Positions 6,346-12,235 of a stretch of 12,235 nucleotides of DNA are shown here, piece after piece. The position numbers were made by a program, and so were the translations under genes. The stretch lies in contig JAHCRD010000008.1 in assembly GCA_020148085.1 (NCBI GenBank), positions 1 through 12,235 on the forward strand, given 5' to 3'. The stretch comes from Patescibacteria group bacterium (lineage in GTDB: Bacteria > Patescibacteriota > Minisyncoccia > Minisyncoccales > CG1-02-41-26). The notes below the pieces were generated by a model that was given only the letters and a program-made list of their open reading frames with translations, was not told the origin of the DNA and did not search any database. The first letter of the stretch is position 1, and the number at the start of each line of letters is the position of its first letter.

Positions 6346-6366
6346 TTTTTAATTTTTAATTTTTAA
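6346..6366. repeat. Three tandem TTTTTAA units between yidD and yidC
   Basis: Three perfect 7-nt units (6346-6352, 6353-6359, 6360-6366) fill most of the 35-bp gap and are preceded by five A residues. The tract leaves no room for a Shine-Dalgarno site before yidC. A tract of this kind is prone to length change by replication slippage. Confidence 0.8.
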
Positions 6367-6376
6367 TTTGAAATAA

Positions 6377-7096
6377 ATGGGTGCTTTAATACAATTTTTC
6401 AACATAGTATTATATCAACCGTTACTAAATGCCCTAATTCTGTTATATACTTATTTGCCAGGCCATGATTTTGGCATAGCAGTTATTGTTTTAACTTTGA
6501 TTATGAAATTGATTCTTCACCCTTCCTCTTTACATGCTATTCGCTCCCAGAAAGCTTTAAGTACCTTGCAACCAAAAATCAAAGAGATCCAGAGAAAATA
6601 CAAAAACAATAAACAAGAGCAAGCCCGAGCAACCATGGAACTTTACAAAAAGGAAAAAATCAGTCCTTTTTCGGGCTGTCTGCCTCTTCTTTTACAGTTG
6701 CCAATCCTGATTGCTCTTTATCAAGTTTTTTTAAAGGGGCTGAAACCGGAGGTTTTAACTGCTTCTCTTTACAGCTTTGTTCCCAATCCGGGAGAGGTCA
6801 TTCCAACTTTCTTGGGGATAGTTAACTTAGCTCAACCAAATTTCCTTTTGGCTTTGACAGCTGGAATTTTACAATTTTTCCAATCAAAAATATCATTCCA
6901 AAAACCCCGGGGCGAGCAAAAATCAAAAAAAGGAGATTTTTCTTCGATGATGCAAAATCAAATGCTTTATTTCTTTCCAATTTTTACGGTTTTCATTGTT
7001 TGGAAACTGGGCTCGATTATTGGCCTTTACTGGATAGTTTCCACTTTGTTTTCAATCGGAGAACAGTTCTTAGTGAATAAAAAATATGTCAAATAA
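6377..7096 (+). CDS. yidC: Membrane protein insertase YidC/Oxa1 family
   Basis: A 239-residue insertase that places membrane proteins into the cytoplasmic membrane, alone or with the Sec translocon. It is the short Oxa1-like form: no large periplasmic domain and no lipoprotein signal. Membrane segments lie at about 10-28, 33-50, 97-118, 155-171 and 195-225. The cytoplasmic loop (about 52-95), rich in Lys, Arg and Gln, with LQPKIKEIQRKYK, is the typical charged hairpin, followed by the family's SPFSGCLPLLLQLPILIALY. The positively charged groove residue, Arg in well-studied members, appears to be Lys44 (LTLIMKLILHP). There is no visible Shine-Dalgarno site; AATAA precedes the ATG. Its 3' end overlaps jag by 11 nt, so the two are probably translated together. 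Confidence 0.95.
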   Translation: MGALIQFFNIVLYQPLLNALILLYTYLPGHDFGIAVIVLTLIMKLILHPSSLHAIRSQKALSTLQPKIKEIQRKYKNNKQEQARATMELYKKEKISPFSGCLPLLLQLPILIALYQVFLKGLKPEVLTASLYSFVPNPGEVIPTFLGIVNLAQPNFLLALTAGILQFFQSKISFQKPRGEQKSKKGDFSSMMQNQMLYFFPIFTVFIVWKLGSIIGLYWIVSTLFSIGEQFLVNKKYVK

Positions 7097-7547
7097 AAAA
7101 AATTTAGAAAAGATAAAAAAAGTTGTTAAGGAGTTTTTTGAAAAGATGACCTTTGAGGTTGAGCTTGAAGTGGGAGAAATAAAAGAAAATACTCTCCCTT
7201 TGAGCTTGGAAACAAAAGAGCCTCAAATTTTAATTGGGGAACAAGGAAGAACCTTAGTTGAAATTCAAAAGGTTTTGGGGAGGATAATAAGGAAGAAAAT
7301 AGGAGAACAGGTTTTTGTTGACCTCGATATAAATCAATACAAGAAAAAGAAGATTGAGTACCTGAAAGAATTAGCTCAGAGTATGGCTGACCAGGTAGCT
7401 TTGCAAAAAAAAGAGAGAACTCTCTCTGCTATGTCAGCTTATGAAAGAAGAATAATCCACCTAGCTTTAGCCGAGAGAGAGGATGTTCAGACCGAAAGCA
7501 TTGGGGAAGAACCAGAGAGAAGAGTAGTGATAAAACCCGCCTCTTGA
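7086..7547 (+). CDS. jag: Jag/KhpB-type RNA-binding protein (KH and R3H domains)
   Basis: A 153-residue protein of the Jag (KhpB, EloR) family, RNA-binding proteins linked in Firmicutes to control of cell elongation and division and usually encoded beside yidC. A KH-like domain (about 20-82) has the GEQG turn (51-54) in ILIGEQGRTLVEIQKVL. The R3H domain (about 110-150) has the Arg-x3-His core in ERRIIHLAL and the ending TESIGEEPERRVVIKP. The N-terminal Jag-N domain of longer homologues is absent, so this is the compact form. The ATG at 7086 is inside the yidC 3' end and there is no separate ribosome site. The TGA stop lies in the loop of a bidirectional hairpin shared with the convergent gene. 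Confidence 0.93.
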   Translation: MSNKKNLEKIKKVVKEFFEKMTFEVELEVGEIKENTLPLSLETKEPQILIGEQGRTLVEIQKVLGRIIRKKIGEQVFVDLDINQYKKKKIEYLKELAQSMADQVALQKKERTLSAMSAYERRIIHLALAEREDVQTESIGEEPERRVVIKPAS

Positions 7548-7557
7548 GGGTTTTATC
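7529..7557. terminator. Bidirectional hairpin terminator shared by jag and the pilin-like operon
   Basis: GATAAAACCC (7529-7538) and GGGTTTTATC (7548-7557) form a perfect 10-bp stem with a 9-nt loop. The jag stop (7545-7547) is in the loop and the convergent gene's stop (7555-7553) is in the right arm. Each strand has a TTTT run within the descending arm, so it can plausibly end transcription from both sides. The intergenic space is only 5 bp, so this one element overlaps both coding sequences. Confidence 0.75.
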
Positions 7558-8857
7558 TTGGTGAGTAAAAAACCATTGCTATTCTTGGCTTCCACTTTTC
7601 GGGATGGGGATGGTAAATGTGGGTTCCTTTTAGGGTTGGATAGCAGCCTTCTTTTTTGAAAATCTGAGACCTCCCTCCGAGGTCTTCTTTGGTGTTAAAC
7701 ATAACCCAATAATTTCCTTTAATCTCAAAAGAGAGGACCTCCCAGTTAAGGGAAACTGGCGAGTTAAAATCTACTGCTTTACTATAATTTAACAGCCAGG
7801 GCATAGGAATAGACCCCCCACCAGTTGAAGGGCTGCCTGCTTTTAGGCTAAAGGAATTTTCTTTCTTGGTGCAATCAATATCGTCGTAAAATATTACTTC
7901 TCCTTCAGTTTTGACGGCATCAATGGTAGAGGTAACTCGGGAAACATCAATTGAGGAGACGTCATCTGCTACGTAATTGAGAGAGCAGTGGTTTTCGATA
8001 GCCGCACCAATGCCTTCTTCTCCTTCAAAAGATGGTTCAGAAAATAAAAATGCTAAATATAAAGGTTGGCCTTGGATGTCTTTAATTTTTACTGATTTGG
8101 TTTTATTATCAAAGTCCCCAAGATATTCGGCACTTGACTGAAAAAACCTTGGCGGAGGTGGGGTACCATGACCCTCTTTAGCATAAAGATAAACCCCGGC
8201 TCTGTTCCAAAGGAAATAAATAGATTTTAAAGAACTTATAGCAGGGTCATCAGAAGTTTTCCCTGCTCCTGGATTTTTTATTTCAGTTGAATTTTCTTTA
8301 TTGATATCAAATTCTTTATCAGGAGAAACAAAGACCGAGTACAACTCAGTTGAGGAGCTTATAAATTCTATTAAGGTAGCATCAAAAGAGATTTTGTTCC
8401 GGCTCTCAGCAATATATAATTTTTCATTTTTAGCATTTATTAAATAAATTCCAGTGCTTGGTCCGATTTCTGGTTCTTTAGGTGATAAAAGTTGAGGGCT
8501 AATAGTATTCAAGATTACATAAGATGAAAACAAGATAGCTAAACCCAAAATCCCAGAGAAAATTCGGCTTTTAGCATCTTTCAATGCTTCTGGTTTCCCA
8601 GCTGAAAAGATATAGCGAATGCCACCGTAGATTATAATAACAGAAGCAATAATTGCTCCAATAATTAATGAGAGATTAAAAAAATAAACTACATATTCTG
8701 GTAAAGTGCTTGTAGCTCTTAGTGTCGGAGCCCCAGGGATTTTCGGATATTTAGTCTCTAATCCCCTTTCGGCAGCAAGAACAAAAGAACTAAAAAAAGA
8801 AAAAAAGAGAAGAACCAAAATTAAAACAAAAAGAAATTTATATTTACTTGATTTCAT
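7553..8857 (-). CDS. Pilin-like membrane anchor with C-terminal beta/gamma-crystallin-like repeats (paralogue 1)
   Basis: A 434-residue exported protein. A signal peptide (about 1-28, ending VLA-AERG) is followed by a two-helix module (55-82 and 98-119) with YGGIRYIFSAGKPEALKDAK between the helices, the pattern of TrbC/VirB2-type pilin-like proteins common in Patescibacteria. After SPKEPEI the remaining 300 residues appear to be five Greek-key-like motifs: VFVSP...AISSLKS (172-213), GVYLYAKEG...KSVKI (221-258), LFSEPSFEG...DDVSSIDV (269-305), EVIFYDDIDC...VLSFEI (320-379) and YWVMFNTKEDLGGRSQIF (383-400). The DDVSSI end resembles the Ca-binding N/D-N/D-x-x-S/T-S of beta/gamma-crystallins. The same architecture recurs in the next gene. 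The anchor is fairly secure, the crystallin assignment is from pattern only, and the function is unknown. No Shine-Dalgarno site is seen. Confidence 0.75.
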   Translation of the reverse strand: MKSSKYKFLFVLILVLLFFSFFSSFVLAAERGLETKYPKIPGAPTLRATSTLPEYVVYFFNLSLIIGAIIASVIIIYGGIRYIFSAGKPEALKDAKSRIFSGILGLAILFSSYVILNTISPQLLSPKEPEIGPSTGIYLINAKNEKLYIAESRNKISFDATLIEFISSSTELYSVFVSPDKEFDINKENSTEIKNPGAGKTSDDPAISSLKSIYFLWNRAGVYLYAKEGHGTPPPPRFFQSSAEYLGDFDNKTKSVKIKDIQGQPLYLAFLFSEPSFEGEEGIGAAIENHCSLNYVADDVSSIDVSRVTSTIDAVKTEGEVIFYDDIDCTKKENSFSLKAGSPSTGGGSIPMPWLLNYSKAVDFNSPVSLNWEVLSFEIKGNYWVMFNTKEDLGGRSQIFKKEGCYPTLKGTHIYHPHPEKWKPRIAMVFYSPR

Positions 8858-8887
8858 CGAGTAAGGTTACTAATTTTGTTCTAAAAC

Positions 8888-10267
8888 TCATTTCATTGTC
8901 GGGTATATAGACGCTCTTTTTGGTTCATAAAATCCCCAGGCTCCACGCGGTAAAGGAGAATAAACCTTCGATTCCTTCAACTCATTACACCCTAACTTAT
9001 GAAAAAGTTGGCATCTTCCATTGAGATCCTCTTGGGTGTTTATAAGAACTGCCATATTACCATGAATTGAAACAGATCTCCACTCCTCCACCCCAGGACC
9101 TTCTCGATGGGGGGCCTGGCTACAAACACCAGGGGCTGTATCACTGAGAGAAATTTCATAAGATGCTACTGTAGCCTCAGGGTCAGGTTTCCAAGCACAA
9201 TAGTTTCCCTCACAATCAATAGCCTCATTAAATACTATTTCACCATATAATTTTCCAGTTTTAAAAATGGCAATTGATGAAACTTTATCCCTTACTTTGT
9301 CATCAAAGCTGTCCATATTCAAAGAAGCTCCCCAACTACATTTTCCAGTCGGATTTAGAGCCCAGGCTGGATCCCAAGCTGGGCCCCAACCCGCTTCATT
9401 AAAGAGAATGTGCTCAAATAAAACCACATTATAGAGGTTAATACTGTTTTTCTCATTTACAATTTTTAGGGACTTGAGATTTTTGTCACTAAAATCTTTC
9501 AGGTCTTCCTGACTTGATTGAAGAAACAATGGCCAAGAATCAGTTTCCCAACCTGCTTCTTCTTTATAAAGATAAATTCCAGGTCGGTGCCAGAGGAATT
9601 TAAAGGATTTTAAAGAACTTATTACCGCATCGGAAGAAGTGGTCCAGGCTCCGTCATTTGTTATTTTTGTTGGGGTTCCTTCCCAATTTTTTTTAGGATA
9701 AATAAAAATTGAGTCTAATTCTAGTTTGTCAGGATCGGCAACTCGTTTATCTGGATCGGCGGGCTTATCACTTATGAACACTATTTTCTCAGGAGTAAAA
9801 TCTTTGGGAATCTCAGGAGAATCTTGAATATAATATAACTTTTTACCTTCATCACTTATTAAATAGATTCCCACAAAAGGTTTAATTTCTGGCTCCTTGG
9901 GTGATATAAGTTCAGGATTAATAGTAGTTAAAATTAAATAAGAACAAAGTAGGAGGACTAAACCTAAAATTCCACCAAACATCCAACTTTTTGCCTCTCT
10001 CATTGCTTCAGGTGCTCCAGCTGAAGTTAAATATCGGAATCCCCCATAGATTAGGACGGCAAAAGCGGCAACAGCAGCAATAATTAGAGAAAATTTAAAA
10101 ATATATTTTACATATTCTGGTAAAGTGGTTTTAGGAGTTATTTCTTCTTCATCAAGTTTTGGATATTCAGCCTCTAAACCTCTTTCAGCAGCAAGGATAA
10201 AAGAACTGGAAAAAGAAAGCAAGAGGACAACCAGAAGCAAAATTAAGAGAAATTTGTTTTGTTTCAT
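8888..10267 (-). CDS. Pilin-like membrane anchor with C-terminal beta/gamma-crystallin-like repeats (paralogue 2)
   Basis: A 459-residue paralogue of the next gene downstream (7553-8857), sharing its signal peptide ending SSFILAAERGLE, the two helices (51-79 and 97-118) and the linker ISPKEPEI. Its Greek-key-like patterns are clearer: FIYPKKNWEG...ISSLKSFKF (188-224), GIYLYKEEAGW...LKSLKIV (230-270), VVLFEH...DDKVRDKVSSIAIF (281-335), EIVFNEAIDCEGN...RSVSI (343-401) and MAVLINTQEDLNGRCQLF (405-422). KVRDKVSSI and the preceding DD resemble the Ca-binding end of a beta/gamma-crystallin motif. Several Trp and Cys residues in the later part could form a compact core or disulfides outside the cell. 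It lies 11 bp after the preceding gene and 30 bp before the next, consistent with one operon. No ribosome site is evident. Function unknown; surface display is inferred from the signal peptide and topology. Confidence 0.76.
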   Translation of the reverse strand: MKQNKFLLILLLVVLLLSFSSSFILAAERGLEAEYPKLDEEEITPKTTLPEYVKYIFKFSLIIAAVAAFAVLIYGGFRYLTSAGAPEAMREAKSWMFGGILGLVLLLCSYLILTTINPELISPKEPEIKPFVGIYLISDEGKKLYYIQDSPEIPKDFTPEKIVFISDKPADPDKRVADPDKLELDSIFIYPKKNWEGTPTKITNDGAWTTSSDAVISSLKSFKFLWHRPGIYLYKEEAGWETDSWPLFLQSSQEDLKDFSDKNLKSLKIVNEKNSINLYNVVLFEHILFNEAGWGPAWDPAWALNPTGKCSWGASLNMDSFDDKVRDKVSSIAIFKTGKLYGEIVFNEAIDCEGNYCAWKPDPEATVASYEISLSDTAPGVCSQAPHREGPGVEEWRSVSIHGNMAVLINTQEDLNGRCQLFHKLGCNELKESKVYSPLPRGAWGFYEPKRASIYPTMK

Positions 10268-10278
10268 AATTTATTAAT

Positions 10279-12235
10279 TTAATCTCTTGCTCCTTCGCAG
10301 CAAAAGAAATTTTGCATTAAATCTTTTACTATTTTTTTGCAGGCTTCGCTATCTTTATTTCTTCGGCATACTTTTCTCTGATTATCATCTAAAAAATACT
10401 CGCTATTGTAGGGATAACAATAGTCGCTCCAAGTAGGGGTTAGATATTCAAAACCAGGGAGAATGAGCAGTTCCTCCCTATTAATTTTATCTAAAGCTAT
10501 CATACAATTCAAAAGAGTCATTTGAGTCATTCCTGTTTTTAGGACTTTTCCATAACCAGTAATACATTTTTCTAATTTATTCCTTGAATTAGTTAAGGCG
10601 TTTAAGAGTTTCCACCTGTTCAGTTGGTCAGGGATATCCATTTCATTGCCCTGTTCATCGGTTATTTTACCTTCAGCCATAACTAAATTTGCAATGTTAG
10701 TATTGGCAGTATCTATTTTATCATAAGCTTCTTTGATTTCATTTACTCTTGCTGCAACCTTATCAAAAGGGCCACAAATACCAGTGCATTTGCAGGTACA
10801 GGAGATGCAAACACCCAGAAACCAGATGCAATGGCAGATTGGTGTGCAATTTGAGCATTTAAATTCTGGGGGGAGGTCATATAAATCTTCGTTAGTTTTT
10901 TCATTATAAGCGGCATCGGCTGCAATTTGGGCATTTTCAATCATATTATCAATATTGAAGATTGTGGTAGAAGCATAAAGTTCAGTATAATCAACTAATT
11001 CTCCAATAGGAATTTTCCCTCTTTCAAAACCATTTTCTATATCAGCGCTGATAACACATTTTTCTTCAGGCTCTTGGCCTATGAGTTCTTGGCCTGAAAT
11101 TCTTTCAAATAGACAATAAAAGGTTGCTGGGTCGCCATCAAAGACATAATATTCTATTGTTGTTGGTGTTGTTGTTGCCTTGCATATCCTTCCGGTTGTT
11201 GTTGCCAGTTCGTATTTAGTGCAAAATTTTTTCTTTGGGTCATCTAGATCTTCGAATTCTATGCAGTTAAATTCTATGCAGTATTTTTTCATATCAATAT
11301 CGTCAAATTCTGTTTTATCGATATATTCCAGTGTTTCTTTGAGGTCGAAAAATTTAACCAGATTTAAAATTGTCCCATATTGACACTTCCATTTCATTAG
11401 ATTTTCAGCTTCTATTAAAGTATTTAAATCCTCCTCCAACAGTTTTTTCGCCTCTTTTAATCTTTTAATTCCTTCCCTGATATTTAAAAATTCGAGGGGA
11501 GCTCCCTCTCCAGTTACCAGTTTCTTAATCTCCTCTCTTAATTCATTTATTCTTGGTCTATCAGGACAAGGATCACCGGTGCAGGGCGTAGGGATGCCAG
11601 GGCAAACGCAACTACACACACAATTAGGTGGAGAGCAACTGCACCGATCAATGAGTGCTTTTAATTCTTCAGCCAATTTTTTGAGCTCCTCTGATTTTGT
11701 TCTTACTGCCTCAGCCAGTTTTTTGAGACAATCCAACCGGTCATGGTCTTTTATTTTATCTATGGTAGAGGTTGTGCTTGGGTCAGTGTCAATCATATCA
11801 CCCGTAGAAGTAGAATAGTCATAACAATCTATATTCTTAGCTAAGATATTTTCAACCAGGGTTCCAATTGGAATTTCCTGATAAATTGTTTTTTCTATTG
11901 TGGGAGGAGAGATGGTAGGAGGGGGTCCTTCTTGAGGAGGTGTGATTCCTGGGATTTTGAATATTACCAACTGAGGATTGATAGTGACCAAAATTAGATA
12001 AGAAGTGAATAAAATAACTAAACCCAAAATTCCAGAGAAAATCCAACCCTTTGCCTCGGCCATTGTAACCGGAGAGCCGCCTGAAATTAAATAGAGAACT
12101 CCTCCATAAATTGATACAGCAATACATATAATGGTAACAACTATTAATGATAAATTGAAAAAATATTTAAAATAAAGAGGAAGAGCGTTTTCGGAAGAAT
12201 ATCCTGTTGCCTTGCAGCTTTTACAATCTGGAGAG
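10279..12235 (-). CDS. Pilin-like membrane anchor with helical, cysteine-cluster exported region, 5'-truncated
   Basis: The gene continues past the window edge. The open frame runs from 12234 without a start, so 651 residues are visible; the internal ATG at 12063 lies between the two membrane helices and is not the real start. Upstream codons give SPDCKSC, then a helix (KYFFNLSLIVV onward) and IYGGVLYLISGGSP, which matches the anchor of the two downstream paralogues; the second helix follows at WIFSGILGLVILF. The long C-terminal region is unlike theirs: predicted coiled-coil stretches (EELKKLAEELKALID; INELREEIKKL; IKRLKEAKKLLEEDL) flank a cluster of eight Cys (11566-11643) and a second cluster of nine Cys (10774-10857). 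More Cys are spread through the rest, and the tail has a CC pair. Disulfide-stabilised helical hairpins or metal binding are possible. Family not recognised; function unknown. Confidence 0.78.
   Translation of the reverse strand, partial: SPDCKSCKATGYSSENALPLYFKYFFNLSLIVVTIICIAVSIYGGVLYLISGGSPVTMAEAKGWIFSGILGLVILFTSYLILVTINPQLVIFKIPGITPPQEGPPPTISPPTIEKTIYQEIPIGTLVENILAKNIDCYDYSTSTGDMIDTDPSTTSTIDKIKDHDRLDCLKKLAEAVRTKSEELKKLAEELKALIDRCSCSPPNCVCSCVCPGIPTPCTGDPCPDRPRINELREEIKKLVTGEGAPLEFLNIREGIKRLKEAKKLLEEDLNTLIEAENLMKWKCQYGTILNLVKFFDLKETLEYIDKTEFDDIDMKKYCIEFNCIEFEDLDDPKKKFCTKYELATTTGRICKATTTPTTIEYYVFDGDPATFYCLFERISGQELIGQEPEEKCVISADIENGFERGKIPIGELVDYTELYASTTIFNIDNMIENAQIAADAAYNEKTNEDLYDLPPEFKCSNCTPICHCIWFLGVCISCTCKCTGICGPFDKVAARVNEIKEAYDKIDTANTNIANLVMAEGKITDEQGNEMDIPDQLNRWKLLNALTNSRNKLEKCITGYGKVLKTGMTQMTLLNCMIALDKINREELLILPGFEYLTPTWSDYCYPYNSEYFLDDNQRKVCRRNKDSEACKKIVKDLMQNFFCCEGARD

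Noticed and set aside
12061..12063. ATG at 12063 as the start of the third pilin-like gene
   Set aside because: The frame stays open to the window edge, and the upstream codons encode the first membrane helix and the YGG motif shared with the two paralogues, so this Met is internal.
11852..12127. 91-codon minus-strand open frame
   Set aside because: It is an out-of-frame shadow of the truncated pilin-like gene, whose frame is supported by similarity to its paralogues.
1..12235. Insertion sequences, tRNA or rRNA genes, or an alternative genetic code
   Set aside because: I saw no transposase motif, terminal inverted repeats of an element, tRNA-like cloverleaf or rRNA stretch. UGA ends several conserved proteins at the expected place, so the standard bacterial code applies.

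Overview
This 12.2 kb window looks like the end of a metagenome contig from a Patescibacteria (Candidate Phyla Radiation) genome, probably a Parcubacteria-like lineage. That is inferred from the low GC content, the short and tightly packed genes, a compact YidC without a periplasmic domain, the lack of recF or gyrB after dnaN in this window, start codons mostly without Shine-Dalgarno sites, and a set of two-helix pilin-like membrane anchors of the type common in that group. UGA is used as stop (ruvC, rnpA, yidD, jag), so the UGA-recoded lineages Gracilibacteria and Absconditabacteria are unlikely. The first 15 bases are not genomic: they match the 3' end of an Illumina adapter and are fused to a truncated ruvC.

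Layout. (1) Positions 16-393: 3' part of ruvC. (2) Positions 390-636: a self-contained transcription unit with a consensus promoter, a 42-codon gene for an acidic Pro/Glu repeat peptide, and a strong intrinsic terminator. (3) Positions 670-2787: a class A penicillin-binding protein, convergent with dnaN and sharing bases of the stop codons. (4) Positions 2784-5474, minus strand: dnaN and dnaA. (5) Positions 5475-5661: the divergent dnaA/rpmH intergenic region and start of rpmH, with opposing promoters and three DnaA-box-like 9-mers; this is the likely replication origin. (6) Positions 5642-7547, plus strand: the rpmH-rnpA-yidD-yidC-jag operon. (7) Positions 7553-12235, minus strand: three tandem genes whose products share a pilin-like (TrbC/VirB2-type) two-helix membrane module but carry different exported domains.

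How the parts work together. The middle of the window is the conserved bacterial origin neighbourhood: initiator (DnaA), sliding clamp (DnaN), ribosomal protein L34, the RNase P protein, and the membrane-protein insertion genes yidD, yidC and jag/khpB. The left part adds recombination (RuvC) and peptidoglycan synthesis (PBP). The right part is accessory and the most novel: two genes join the pilin-like anchor to a C-terminal region with repeated Greek-key patterns resembling beta/gamma-crystallin domains, and the third, cut by the contig end, joins the same anchor to predicted helical segments interrupted by two dense cysteine clusters. I interpret the three as a cell-surface protein operon; its function is unknown.
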